Origin: ZC4RG30 sp963726085
GTDB taxonomy: Bacteria; Pseudomonadota; Gammaproteobacteria; Steroidobacterales; Steroidobacteraceae
Assembly: GCA_963726085.1 (NCBI GenBank)
Contig: CAVSAR010000007.1
Span: 1-64,000, forward strand
Direction: 5' to 3'
Length of the DNA: 64,000 bases
The notes under the pieces were generated by a model. The model did not search any database. It worked only from the letters and a program-made list of their open reading frames with translations, and was not told the origin of the DNA. This document shows positions 35,367 to 44,183 of this stretch, piece after piece. A program made the translations under genes and the position numbers. Numbering within the stretch: the first letter of the stretch is position 1; each line of letters opens with the position of its first letter.

Positions 35367-37312
35367 CGCGGGGTCCAGCGAGCCTCAGCCAAGACACTGC
35401 GATCGATCTCGGCGCCGGCGGGGGCCGGATATTCCAGGTGCCTCGCATGCAGGAGATTCTTTCCGGCAAGGGACAACTCCCATGAGGGTGACAACCGCCA
35501 TGCAAACCGAGCCGACACTTCCGTGTAGGCAGGCAGTTTCGGATCAGGCAGTGAGGTTACATGCCGGACGGATACGTCAAGGATCAGGTCGCGGCCCAGA
35601 TCCATGGATGACGCGAGCAGGGCGTGGCCCTGCGGATCATTCCCGGACTGCCCGATGCCGGTAAGGCCAGATGAGCCGGGCTTGAACTGCAGATCCTTGT
35701 GCAGGATTGCAAAGCCTGGCGCAAGGCGCCACCAGTCGGTGACCTGCCATTTGGCCCAGGCAGTCATGCCGTAGGTGTGTCCGGCCATCTGGTTGTCCCA
35801 GCGCAAGGGCAGGAAAACCGTACTGGTAGCTGGTTCGATGGTGCGCAAGTCGTCATAGACGTTGTAGAAGCCAGATAGAGAAACGGAAAACCCTGGAAAC
35901 AGTGTGGCCCGATATCCGAGTTCGTAGGCCCAGACCTCCTCACTCTGGAATTGCTGGTTTCCGGTCAGAAAGACCGTGCTAGCGACCTTCTCCACCACAT
36001 CTTCGTCAAATGGCGTGGGCGTGCGCATTGCCCGCGATACCGCGGTCCACAGCAGGGTGGAATCGGAAACTTGCCACGCCAGCCGTGCATCGGGTTGCGG
36101 CTCCCAGCCGGTGAACGAATTGTGCTCCAGCTTCAGGCCCAATGTCAGTCTCAGGGCCGGGTTGAGGGTCACGGTATCCTGGGCAAATATGTTCCACAGC
36201 TGCAGCGTGCGCTCCGATGGCACGAATAGCAGGGTCGCGGAGTTGGTAATGTCATAGAAGTGGAATCGTGCGCCGCCTCCCCAGATGAACTTCTGGGACG
36301 AGCCGATATTCACGCCCTGCTGAAACTCCACGTCGTAGGTATTCAAAACGAAAGCAACCCCGTCCAGCGGGGCGGCGCGTTGTGTGTGATCGAAGTAGGC
36401 CTGCAGCTGAAAATCAGTGCGATCGGTGTGGGTTTGCCATCGACCCAGGACATTGGCCCCTGATAAATCCTGCTTGCCTTGCCCGGGCTGGTCTTCGATT
36501 GCGCTGTAGGCGTCCCCTTGCAGCGTTGCAGTTCCGGTGGCCAAGGACCAATCCATCCGGAATCCGGCCTGTCCCCGGTACCAGGCGTCCTCGCTGCTAG
36601 TGCCGTCCTCCAGCGAAGTGGCGTCACGCTGAAATCCCTTCGCGTAGACCCGATAGGCAAGTTCGTCACTGAGCTCACCGCCATATCGCAGGCTCAAATC
36701 CTGTTCGTGGGGTCCGACGGTCGCGGTGACTGCGGGGCCCTTGGTCAGGTAGGCAGGACGCGTGATGACATTGATGACGGCATTGACCGCGTTGGCACCC
36801 CAAAGGGTGGCTCCCGGACCACTGATGACCTCGACACGATCTATGTCGCCGATCACGAGGTCCGGCGCGTCCAGGTAGATTCCGGAATAAAGCGGCGAAT
36901 AGACGCTCCTGCCGTCAATCAGCAACAGGACCTTGTTGGAGAAGTTTTGCACGTCCGGGTTTCCGCCGAACCCACGGGCTGACGCGACGAAGTTGCTTGA
37001 GCTCAACTGGGTGAGGCGCAGGTTGGGCGCCAGCCGCAGCACATCGGGCAGGCTGGTGGCGCCGGAGCGAACGATCTCCTCGTGGGATACGACGTAGATG
37101 GCCGCGGGGGCTTCGCGCAGCAGCTCGGGGGACTTGGAGACCGAGATGACAGGAACATTGCCCAGCTCTTCCAGCGACAACCGTGACAAGTCGTCGCTGG
37201 TCTGGTCGGCACAGATCCCCCACGAAGCCGGTGTCATCCCCAAGACGATTTTCAGGATTAGCCTGGTCCACGTGTGGCTAGGCCGGCGTGTACGGCCGCT
37301 GTGTAGACGCAT
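35363..37312 (-). CDS. TonB-dependent outer-membrane receptor
   Basis: 649 residues from ATG 37312. After a signal region comes SLEELGNVPVISVSKSPE, then the plug domain (SLPDVLRLAPNLRLTQ, VLLLIDGRSVYSPL, IDRVEVISGPGATLWGANAVNAVINVITR) and a beta-barrel ending in ...LAEARWTPR. This short-barrel subgroup with the SLEEL box is often coupled to DUF4154 and sensor genes, as here. The substrate cannot be told. First gene of the four-gene operon. Confidence 0.88.
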   Translation of the reverse strand: MRLHSGRTRRPSHTWTRLILKIVLGMTPASWGICADQTSDDLSRLSLEELGNVPVISVSKSPELLREAPAAIYVVSHEEIVRSGATSLPDVLRLAPNLRLTQLSSSNFVASARGFGGNPDVQNFSNKVLLLIDGRSVYSPLYSGIYLDAPDLVIGDIDRVEVISGPGATLWGANAVNAVINVITRPAYLTKGPAVTATVGPHEQDLSLRYGGELSDELAYRVYAKGFQRDATSLEDGTSSEDAWYRGQAGFRMDWSLATGTATLQGDAYSAIEDQPGQGKQDLSGANVLGRWQTHTDRTDFQLQAYFDHTQRAAPLDGVAFVLNTYDVEFQQGVNIGSSQKFIWGGGARFHFYDITNSATLLFVPSERTLQLWNIFAQDTVTLNPALRLTLGLKLEHNSFTGWEPQPDARLAWQVSDSTLLWTAVSRAMRTPTPFDEDVVEKVASTVFLTGNQQFQSEEVWAYELGYRATLFPGFSVSLSGFYNVYDDLRTIEPATSTVFLPLRWDNQMAGHTYGMTAWAKWQVTDWWRLAPGFAILHKDLQFKPGSSGLTGIGQSGNDPQGHALLASSMDLGRDLILDVSVRHVTSLPDPKLPAYTEVSARFAWRLSPSWELSLAGKNLLHARHLEYPAPAGAEIDRSVLAEARWTPR

Positions 37313-37439
37313 GCAGTAACGGCTCCCTTTTTGGCCTCGACAAAGCCGGAGTGCGCAACAAGGCAGCACCCGCAACCGCAGGCGCTCACAGTCTAGCGAT
37401 GCGCACACCTGGGTCTGACTCCAGACTGTCGGATGAAGT

Positions 37440-37457
37440 TGTAGGCCAAGGCCTACA
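37440..37457. promoter_or_regulatory. 18-bp palindrome between divergent TonB-receptor and kinase genes
   Basis: TGTAGGCC-AA-GGCCTACA is a perfect palindrome in the 359-bp divergent promoter region (37313-37671). Its half-site GGCCTACAG recurs at 37656-37664, just before the kinase start. It could be an operator, or part of a REP-like repeat, since G/C-rich inverted sequence follows at once (37459-37493). Confidence 0.5.
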
Positions 37458-37671
37458 GCGGCGCGCGATCCCGTGCGCAGATCGCGCCGCTTCGACGCCA
37501 TTCGGATGAGTGATCCCTGCTCCCCATTCTCATATGGTTGGGTACTTCCTGTACGCCAGTTACCGAACCGGAAGGGCATTGCGCGACTCTGCGTGGCAGA
37601 GGCAAAGCCATTTAACTGCATCACGCCGCGCAACCCTTTCGCGGTGGCCGGGCTTGGCCTACAGTGGAATC

Positions 37672-39042
37672 ATGCCCGTCATTGCTCCGGCCTCGCTGGG
37701 ATTCAACTCGCGTTACGTATTCATACCGGCAATTGCCATCGCCGCGCTGGTTGTCATTAGCTACCTGGTCACCGAGGATCGACGTACCTACGTGGCCGCG
37801 CTGAGCGTTCATATTCAGCGCAGCCAGGCAAAAGTGTCGCAACTGGGAGAGGTGATCTACGCCTGCGCCGATGCCGAGAGTGCGCAGCGCGGATTTCTAC
37901 TTACGGCCCGGGAGGAATACCTTGCCCCGTTCGAGGCCGCCAAGGTAAAGGCGTACTCGGCCATTGATCAGCTGCTGGCGGACCAGGATCCTGCGCTCCC
38001 TGCCGAACCCCACGAACTGCGGTCTGCCCGGGAGATGATGGATAACAAGTTCTACGAGATGCAGGCGACCATCGATGCCGCAAAACGATACGCGCGCAAC
38101 GAGCAGGCGGTCTCGATGCTCAAGACGGATGTTGGACTGGCGTGGATGCAGAGGCTGCGCGCCCTAATTGCCGGCATCCAGGAGCGCGAGCAATCGGGAA
38201 TCACCGCCGACATCGCCAACTGGAACCGGCAGGTCTTGATAGACCGGGTCATTTACGGGGTGACGGCCCTGTTCAACCTGTTACTGGTGTTGCTTGCGGG
38301 TTGGCTGATTTCGCGCGATCTGAGCCGGCGGCAGCGGTACGCAGCGGAGCTCAAGGCGGAGATCCACGACCGCACCAGCGAGCTGTCAGAACTCTCGCAG
38401 CACTTGTTGCTGGTGAGGGAGAGTGAAAAGGCAGAGTTGGCCCGCGAACTGCATGACGAACTCGGCGGCCTGCTGGTGGCAATCAAGATGGATCTTGCCC
38501 AGCTGGGCAAGCGGGTGGACATGTCACGCGAGGACGTCCAGACCCGGTGGCAGCGCATCCAGTCGGCACTTGCCGCGGGCATCGCATTGAAGCGGCGGGT
38601 CATCGAGGACCTGCGGCCGACGTTGCTGGACAACATGGGCCTGCTCGAGGCGCTGCGCTGGCATGCTGGCCAGGTCTGCGACCAGGCGGGACTTGCGCTG
38701 CAGATCCGATTTCCGGAGGAGGATCCGCAACTATCCGGCTTGGCGGCGACTGCAGTGTTTCGCGTGGTCCAGGAGGCACTGACGAATATCGCCAAGCACG
38801 CGGTGGCGCAAAATGTACTGCTTGAGCTGCGCGTGTTCGATGGTGGTTTCAGGTTGGTACTTGAAGATGACGGCATAGGACTTGCTCCTGGGCGGCCGGC
38901 GAAGCCCGGCGCCCATGGGCTGGCCGGGATGAAATACCGGATGCTGTCCATTGGCGGCAGCCTGGAGATGGCCGCGGCTACGCCGCGCGGCACTCGGATT
39001 GTCCTTGTGGTGCCGGACACGGCGACTATTCCTCAGACATAG
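37672..39042 (+). CDS. CHASE3-type sensor histidine kinase (NarX/HisKA_3 class)
   Basis: 456 residues from ATG 37672. Membrane helices near residues 15-35 and 190-210 enclose a CHASE3-like periplasmic helical bundle (GEVIYACADAESAQRGFLLTA). A coiled linker leads to HisKA_3 (RESEKAELARELHDELGGLL with the phospho-His) and a HATPase domain (EALTNIAKHA, DDGIGL, GLAGMKYR). Such kinases pair with NarL/FixJ regulators; one is encoded at 43513-44142 and is a plausible partner. The weak GTGGA ribosome-binding site leaves some doubt about the start. Confidence 0.9.
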   Translation: MPVIAPASLGFNSRYVFIPAIAIAALVVISYLVTEDRRTYVAALSVHIQRSQAKVSQLGEVIYACADAESAQRGFLLTAREEYLAPFEAAKVKAYSAIDQLLADQDPALPAEPHELRSAREMMDNKFYEMQATIDAAKRYARNEQAVSMLKTDVGLAWMQRLRALIAGIQEREQSGITADIANWNRQVLIDRVIYGVTALFNLLLVLLAGWLISRDLSRRQRYAAELKAEIHDRTSELSELSQHLLLVRESEKAELARELHDELGGLLVAIKMDLAQLGKRVDMSREDVQTRWQRIQSALAAGIALKRRVIEDLRPTLLDNMGLLEALRWHAGQVCDQAGLALQIRFPEEDPQLSGLAATAVFRVVQEALTNIAKHAVAQNVLLELRVFDGGFRLVLEDDGIGLAPGRPAKPGAHGLAGMKYRMLSIGGSLEMAAATPRGTRIVLVVPDTATIPQT

Positions 39043-39137
39043 CCTACGCGCGGCTGGCGGCCTGTCCCACTTGCCCGCGGGCGCCTGCAGTGCAAAGCTG
39101 GCCCTTGGAATGCTGCCTATCAAAGGGAGGCCGGATC

Positions 39138-39335
39138 ATGATCATGAAACACGTGGCGACCGGGATGTGTGCGGCAGTGCTGATGCTGGGACTGTCCGCC
39201 TGCGCCAAGAAGGGACCCGCCGAGAAGGCGGGCGAGAAAGTGGACCAGGCTGCGGAATCGGTGAAGGACACCGGCGAAAAGGCCAAGGACAAGGTCGAAG
39301 AAAAAGTGGATGAAGCACACGACGCTGTGAAGTAG
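39138..39335 (+). CDS. small lipoprotein with helical charged tail
   Basis: 65 residues. Lipobox LGLSAC near residue 19 gives a lipidated periplasmic protein whose mature part is a Lys/Glu-rich amphipathic helix with imperfect repeats (EKAGEKVDQAAESVKDTGEK, DKVEEKVDEAHDAVK). AGGGAGG is 7 bases upstream of the ATG. Similar proteins are stress-induced envelope proteins. It is followed 26 bp later by cardiolipin synthase. Confidence 0.75.
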   Translation: MIMKHVATGMCAAVLMLGLSACAKKGPAEKAGEKVDQAAESVKDTGEKAKDKVEEKVDEAHDAVK

Positions 39336-39361
39336 GGCGACTTTGCCCTTGGACAAGCGGG

Positions 39362-40642
39362 ATGCAGGGCGTGATTGACTGGGGAACCGCGGCCATCACC
39401 GCTTTGTCTACGGGCCTGCTGACGACGCTGGCCCTGAATTTCGTTACTTCCGAGCGGCGACTGAGCCGAACGCCGCCACGCTGGTATGGGTCGGATGATC
39501 CGGACTTTCGCCGCGCCACTGGGGTGCTGCTGGGGCCGGCCATCCTGCCCGGCAACGACGTACGCAGCCTGGTAAATGGCGACCGGATCTTCCCGGCGAT
39601 GCTGCAAGCCATTGCCGGTGCCCGGACCACCATCTGCTTTGAGACCTTCATCTACTGGTCCGGGGAGGTTGGCCAGGCATTTGAAGATGCGCTGATCGCC
39701 GCCGCCGCGCGCCGGGTAACAGTGCACGTGCTGCTCGACTGGGTCGGCAGCAGGCGAATGGACGGCCGGATGCTGGCCCGCATGAGCACTGCCGGTGTGC
39801 AGATTCGCATTTTCCATCCGCTGTCCTGGTACCACCTGGCCCGGATGAACAACCGCACCCATCGCAAGGTGCTGGTGGTGGACGGACGCATTGGCTTTAC
39901 CGGCGGAGTGGGGATCGCTGCGCAATGGTGCGGAAACGCCCAGGACGCGCAGCACTGGCGCGATACGCATTTTCAGGTTGCCGGTCCGGTGGTTGCCCAG
40001 ATGCAGGCGGTGTTCCTCGACAATTGGATCCGCACCACAGGGGAGATACTGCACGGCGAACGCTATTTCCCCAGCATCGAGCCGGCCGGCAAGATGGATG
40101 CGCAGATGTTCGGCAGCTCACAGAGCAGCGGCTCCGACAGCATGCACCTGCTGGTGCTGTTGGCCATTACCGCAGCGCGCCAGACGATCGATATCGCAAA
40201 CTCGTATTTCATTCCCGATCGCCTGCTGATGCGCGCGCTGCTGGATGCGCGCAAGCGCGGCGTGAAGATCCGTATCGTGCTTCCAGGGCCGCACATGGAT
40301 TCACCGATGGTGCGTTATGCGTCGCGTGCCGCCTGGGACCGCCTCATGTCCGCCGGGATCGAGATTTACGAATACCTGCCAACCATGTTCCATTGCAAGG
40401 TAATGATTGTCGATCGGCAATGGGTATCCGTTGGGTCCGCGAATTTCGACATGCGTTCTTTCCGCCTCAACTACGAGGCGAACCTCAATGTCTTCAGTGA
40501 ACCCCTGGCGATACAACTGACGGATCAGTTCGCGGCAGACATTGCAAAGTCGCGCAAGTTTGTGCGGCGGCGTTGGCGCAAGCGATCGGTGGCCAAGCGC
40601 GCCATGGAATGGCTGGCGGCCAAGGCCGACTCACAGCTCTAG
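39362..40642 (+). CDS. cardiolipin synthase (phospholipase D superfamily)
   Basis: 426 residues. One N-terminal membrane helix, then two PLD domains with HKD motifs: NRTHRKVLVVDGRIGFTGG near residue 167 and MFHCKVMIVDRQWVSVGSANFD near 345. It condenses phosphatidylglycerol to cardiolipin, or exchanges with other phospholipids as ClsB-type enzymes do; the single N-terminal helix resembles ClsB/C more than ClsA. It sits with envelope and stress genes. Confidence 0.9.
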   Translation: MQGVIDWGTAAITALSTGLLTTLALNFVTSERRLSRTPPRWYGSDDPDFRRATGVLLGPAILPGNDVRSLVNGDRIFPAMLQAIAGARTTICFETFIYWSGEVGQAFEDALIAAAARRVTVHVLLDWVGSRRMDGRMLARMSTAGVQIRIFHPLSWYHLARMNNRTHRKVLVVDGRIGFTGGVGIAAQWCGNAQDAQHWRDTHFQVAGPVVAQMQAVFLDNWIRTTGEILHGERYFPSIEPAGKMDAQMFGSSQSSGSDSMHLLVLLAITAARQTIDIANSYFIPDRLLMRALLDARKRGVKIRIVLPGPHMDSPMVRYASRAAWDRLMSAGIEIYEYLPTMFHCKVMIVDRQWVSVGSANFDMRSFRLNYEANLNVFSEPLAIQLTDQFAADIAKSRKFVRRRWRKRSVAKRAMEWLAAKADSQL

Positions 40643-40662
40643 GACCCCAGCCTGGTACCTGG

Positions 40663-41322
40663 TCAGGCGGTGGACTCCATGCGCTGCTCCACGACACTCC
40701 AGTCACACTGGCGCAGCACATCAGCGATGTACTTGGGCCGTCCCTTCGCGCCATAGTCGTCCCAATAGGCGTGTTCCCAAAGATCGAGCACGAACACCAC
40801 ACGCTGTGCGGCTGGAACAGCCAGCTGATGCAGGTCTATCCACAGGTTATTGAGACGGCCCGTACCCTGGTCCCAATAAGTGGCCACCCAACCAGGCCCG
40901 CGCGTCTTGCCCAGCAGATCGATGTCCTCAACCCAGTTCTTGAAGCCGCCGAAGCAGGACATCACACAGTTCATGAAGCTGGCGTCCCGGCCCGGCGTGG
41001 CAGCGTCGTGGCCCGGATCGATTTGCTCGAAAAACAGCTCATGCAGGCGCACGCCGCTGAGTTCGAACGCCAGCCTGCGCGACAGGGACTCGCGCGCGTG
41101 TACCGCCTCGATCGCCGCGGAATAACTGGCAGTGTGGGCCAGCGCCTGGCATATCTCGTTGGCCTCTTTCACGTACCCGGCATACAGTTCCAGATGCGTC
41201 TGCATTGCAGATTGCGAGAGCCCCTCAAGGCCTGGAAAGGTGTAACTGCGTGGCTGGTAAGTCTCGGCCTGGTCGGGCCCGGGAGCTGCGGGTTGGGGCC
41301 AGGATTTTGGGTTGCTGCTCAT
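40663..41322 (-). CDS. Fe/Mn superoxide dismutase
   Basis: 219 residues. Metal ligands are visible in THLELYAGYV (first His), RLHELFFEQI (second His) and DLWEHAYWDDYG (Asp and third His); GWVATYWD precedes them. The protein has an extra Pro-rich N-terminus (MSSNPKSWPQPAAPGPDQ) and no clear export signal. The ATG overlaps the stop of the ferritin-like gene (ATGA), so the iron-storage and superoxide-removal proteins are made together. Confidence 0.9.
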   Translation of the reverse strand: MSSNPKSWPQPAAPGPDQAETYQPRSYTFPGLEGLSQSAMQTHLELYAGYVKEANEICQALAHTASYSAAIEAVHARESLSRRLAFELSGVRLHELFFEQIDPGHDAATPGRDASFMNCVMSCFGGFKNWVEDIDLLGKTRGPGWVATYWDQGTGRLNNLWIDLHQLAVPAAQRVVFVLDLWEHAYWDDYGAKGRPKYIADVLRQCDWSVVEQRMESTA

Positions 41323-41894
41323 GTGGCGGTGCTCCTTACGGATTTCAGCATGCTGGCAAGCTCTTCGGCGTGTTCTTCCTCATTGGCCAGAATTCCTTCC
41401 AGCATCCGCCGGGACGTGGAGTCGACACCTGCTAGGTACGCGATCATCTCCGTGTAGGACTCGATCGCGACCCGTTCAGCGACCAGATCCTCCTGGATCA
41501 TCGAGGCCAGGGTCTCGCCCTCCACGTATTCGGAGTGGCTGCGACGGGTGATGCCCTCGGGATTGAAGTCCGGCGCGCCGCCCAGTTGCACTATGCGTTC
41601 GGCAATCAGGTCAGCGTGCGCCTGTTCCTCCTGGGCGTGCTTCAGGAATTCACCCTTGATGGCCTGGCCGACGGCGCCGTCGGCCATGAAGTAGTGCCGG
41701 CGATATCGCAGCACACAGACAATCTCGGTTGCCAAAGCTTCGTTGAGCAGCTTCAGCACGGTCTCACGGTGCGCGCCATAGCTGGGGGTCACTGCCCCAT
41801 CCGCGACATGTTTGCGCGCGCGCTCCCGCAATTTCTTTATGTCGCTGAGAAAGGGGCTGGTCTTGCCAGGTGCGGAAACCACTTTTGTGTTCAT
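41319..41894 (-). CDS. ferritin-like (bacterioferritin-type) protein
   Basis: 191 residues with a four-helix ferritin fold. Ferroxidase ligands are seen as Glu in NEALATEIV, ExxH in KHAQEEQAHADLIAE, Glu in MIQEDLVAERVAIESY and ExxH in LANEEEHAEEL. It would bind and oxidise Fe(II), protecting against Fenton chemistry. GAGGA precedes the chosen ATG. It overlaps the genes on both sides. Confidence 0.85.
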   Translation of the reverse strand: MNTKVVSAPGKTSPFLSDIKKLRERARKHVADGAVTPSYGAHRETVLKLLNEALATEIVCVLRYRRHYFMADGAVGQAIKGEFLKHAQEEQAHADLIAERIVQLGGAPDFNPEGITRRSHSEYVEGETLASMIQEDLVAERVAIESYTEMIAYLAGVDSTSRRMLEGILANEEEHAEELASMLKSVRSTAT

Positions 41895-42151
41895 CGACGT
41901 ATCCTCAGATTCAACAGGTAGCTGCCGGCCCTGGACACCAGGGGAACGACCGCCCTGGCGCGAGCGATGCGCGGAAACGCCAGGGTCGCAAGGGTGGCCG
42001 CGGCCAGGAAAATGGCGCGGCTTTCGGGTCTCATGGCCAGGCGCATCAGCTTGCTGCGCGGGGTCCATGGTTCAAGGTCGCCTTGCGCTGGCCGCGAAAT
42101 GCCCATCAATGACCGCAGCGAGGCGCGTGAATCAGCAAAGGAATCATTCAT
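41891..42151 (-). CDS. hypothetical protein in the DUF883-YqjE operon
   Basis: 86 residues with one hydrophobic segment (AIFLAAATLATLAF) and basic flanks. Its ATG overlaps the YqjE-like stop (ATGA) and its 3' end overlaps the ferritin-like start, which supports that it is real. In position it corresponds to YqjK of the elaB-yqjE-yqjK type of operon, but I see no clear sequence similarity. Confidence 0.6.
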   Translation of the reverse strand: MNDSFADSRASLRSLMGISRPAQGDLEPWTPRSKLMRLAMRPESRAIFLAAATLATLAFPRIARARAVVPLVSRAGSYLLNLRIRR

Positions 42152-42504
42152 GGGCTTTGGCTCCAGGTGTCGAGCAGTTCGCGGTCCAGCCGCAGTTCCT
42201 GCACCAGCCGGACTCTGCCCGGACCGCGCTTGCCGGTGCGCATCGCCAGCCAGCTACACAGCAAGGCCGCGAGAACCAACGCCGTGGCCATCAGCAGCGC
42301 CACGACGTTGCGCGACGGCAGGTTCCATGCATACAACACGACCGACGCCCAGACTGAGACTATGCCGCCGACCCCGAGGATCAGTGCGGCCAGCACGAGC
42401 CCGAGCCGTCGCTTGAACGCCACCCGCATTTCCCCGGCGACAACCGCCAGGAGGTCAGCATAGGCCCCTGCATGCCGCACTGCCGTCGCGACCAGTCTGC
42501 GCAT
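42148..42504 (-). CDS. YqjE-like (phage-holin-type) membrane protein
   Basis: 118 residues with two adjacent transmembrane helices (LGLVLAALILGVGGIVSVWA and VVALLMATALVLAALLCSWLA) and a soluble C-terminal helix. This matches the YqjE / putative holin family found after DUF883 genes. The two open just 2 bp apart. Likely an inner-membrane stress protein of unknown function. Confidence 0.8.
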   Translation of the reverse strand: MRRLVATAVRHAGAYADLLAVVAGEMRVAFKRRLGLVLAALILGVGGIVSVWASVVLYAWNLPSRNVVALLMATALVLAALLCSWLAMRTGKRGPGRVRLVQELRLDRELLDTWSQSP

Positions 42505-42506
42505 GC

Positions 42507-42854
42507 TCAGCGCTCGTGACGATTCGTCAGCAGCGCACCCAGGACCACGGCAGCAACGGCCACGATGCCAATGGCTTTCCACGGGCTCTCGTGCACGTAC
42601 TCGTCAGTTGCCTTGGCAGCCCTGGATGAAACGTCAATGGCCTGCTTCACCTGCCGGTCGGCCACCTTGCGTGCGGTCTTGAGAGAGCCCTCGACGCGCG
42701 TGCGCATCCGCGCCAGCTCGGCGTCTCCCAGCGGTGTTACCCGCCGCAGAAGATCCTCGACATCATCGAAGAACTTCTTCATCTGGCTGGCGCCAATCTC
42801 GGCAGCATTTGCACCGATGTCCGTGACACCATCAATGGATTCACTGGTGTTCAT
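42507..42854 (-). CDS. DUF883 (ElaB/YqjD-like) membrane-anchored protein
   Basis: 115 residues. A long amphipathic helical region (SQMKKFFDDVEDLLRRVTPL, MRTRVEGSLKTARKVADRQV) ends in a C-terminal membrane anchor (YVHESPWKAIGIVAVAAVVLGALL). The E. coli relatives YqjD and ElaB tether ribosomes to the membrane in stationary phase. Encoded directly after DUF1328 (2-bp gap). Confidence 0.87.
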   Translation of the reverse strand: MNTSESIDGVTDIGANAAEIGASQMKKFFDDVEDLLRRVTPLGDAELARMRTRVEGSLKTARKVADRQVKQAIDVSSRAAKATDEYVHESPWKAIGIVAVAAVVLGALLTNRHER

Positions 42855-42856
42855 GG

Positions 42857-43027
42857 TCAAAGTCCCTTGCTGCGGCTTTGGCCCATGATGAAAGTGACCA
42901 GTGCGACGATCAGGAATACAACGAACAGCACTTTGGCAATGCCAGCGGCGCCGGCGGCGATGCCCGTGAAGCCGAATAGCGCGGCGATCAGGGCGATGAT
43001 GAAAAATACAACTGCGTAGTGAAGCAT
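42857..43027 (-). CDS. DUF1328 (YtjA-like) small membrane protein
   Basis: 56 residues: MLHYAVVFFIIALIAALFGF, TGIAAGAAGIAKVLFVVFLI, then a hydrophobic end and QSRSKGL. Two transmembrane helices, exactly the DUF1328/YtjA pattern. GGAGG is 6 bases upstream. It heads the six-gene operon to SOD. A CTGTAGG heptamer lies about 95 bp upstream (43121-43127). Confidence 0.88.
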   Translation of the reverse strand: MLHYAVVFFIIALIAALFGFTGIAAGAAGIAKVLFVVFLIVALVTFIMGQSRSKGL

Positions 43028-43141
43028 GTGACCTCCTAGCGGATCCGGGATGGATGCCGGTGCGTGCGGGCACTATGTTCCGGCGGCGGGGTCAGGTCAG
43101 TCGGTGCTTCCGTCTACCGACTGTAGGACGGAACCCACGAT

Positions 43142-43516
43142 TCAGGCGCGGCTGGCACCCTGATACTTGCCGACAATCTCGGACAGGCGCTCGAAGTCCC
43201 GAGACTTGTCCAGAAAGTGCTCGACGCCAAGGTCCTGGGCGCGCTTCTCATACTGCGGCAGCGCATAGTTGGTCAGGATGACCACCGGCGGCCGATCGAG
43301 CCCGAGCTTTTCCAGGACGCCAAACCCGGTGCCTGACTGCAGCTGCAGGTCCAGGACTATCAGGTCAACCTTTTCCTTGCGCGCCGCTTCAATGGCGGAC
43401 GCCTCATTGTTTACCGTCTTGATGACGATCGCGTCTTCGTTGAGTTCTATCAGCTCCCTGATTCGCTCGGCGAGCCGCCGGGAATCCTCGACCAGGAGCA
43501 CCCGCAGCTGGGTCAT
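43142..43516 (-). CDS. stand-alone response-regulator receiver domain
   Basis: 124 residues: VLLVEDSRRLAERI (acidic pocket), LIVLDLQLQSGTG (phospho-Asp near residue 53), VILTNYA (switch Thr) and FLDKSRDF (Lys). No output domain. The ATG overlaps the NarL-type regulator's stop (ATGA). Probably a phospho-sink or modulator in the same pathway as the CHASE3 kinase and NarL-type regulator. Confidence 0.87.
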   Translation of the reverse strand: MTQLRVLLVEDSRRLAERIRELIELNEDAIVIKTVNNEASAIEAARKEKVDLIVLDLQLQSGTGFGVLEKLGLDRPPVVILTNYALPQYEKRAQDLGVEHFLDKSRDFERLSEIVGKYQGASRA

Positions 43517-44142
43517 TGGATCAGGCCATTCTTCAGGGCGTACGAAGTGATGTCGGCATTGGTGCGAAATCGCATCTTCTCCAGCACCCGGCTGCGGTAC
43601 GTGCTGACCGTCTTGACGCTCAGGCACAGTTCGTCGGCGATCCCGGACACGGACGTACCGGTGGCGAGCTTGCAGAAAATCTGGAATTCACGCTGGGACA
43701 GTTCCGAATGCGCCGGCTTCTCGCGGTCGGTATCCAGGTCCGATACCAGCATGTCCGCAAGGGCGGCGCTGACGTAACGCCTGCCCTGCAGGATGCTGCG
43801 CACCGCCTTGAGCAGTTCCTCCGGAGCACTTTCCTTGGGCAGGTAGCCGCTGGCCCCTGCCCGTAACACGTTCACCGCATACTGATTCTCGGGATAGCCG
43901 CTGAGCACCAGGATCTTGGTATCCGGATGGCCCGCAACCACATTCCTGAGAATGTCGATACCGTTGCGACCCGGCATGTTGATGTCGAGGATCAACAGGT
44001 CCCAGCGCCCGACCCGCAGCTTGTCCAGTGCCTGCTCACCGGTCGTCGCCTCGTCCACTTCCCCGATGGACTCGTCCGTGAGGATTTGCCGCAGGCCTGC
44101 ACGGACTACTGCGTGGTCATCAACAATGAGTATTCGATGCAT
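43513..44142 (-). CDS. NarL/FixJ-family response regulator (UvrY/GacA-like)
   Basis: 209 residues: REC (MHRILIVDDHAVVRAGLRQI, LLILDINMPGRNGID, VLSGY, GYLPKES) followed by a LuxR-type helix-turn-helix (ELSQREFQIFCKLATGTSVSGIADELCLSVKTVSTYRSRVLEKM). It should bind DNA as a dimer when phosphorylated. The most likely kinase here is the CHASE3 HisKA_3 protein at 37672. The CCTACAG-containing sites upstream of several nearby genes are candidate targets, which is inference only. Confidence 0.9.
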   Translation of the reverse strand: MHRILIVDDHAVVRAGLRQILTDESIGEVDEATTGEQALDKLRVGRWDLLILDINMPGRNGIDILRNVVAGHPDTKILVLSGYPENQYAVNVLRAGASGYLPKESAPEELLKAVRSILQGRRYVSAALADMLVSDLDTDREKPAHSELSQREFQIFCKLATGTSVSGIADELCLSVKTVSTYRSRVLEKMRFRTNADITSYALKNGLIQ

Positions 44143-44183
44143 CGGTCGAGATTATCCCAATAGAAGGCGGAGTGGATCCGAGT

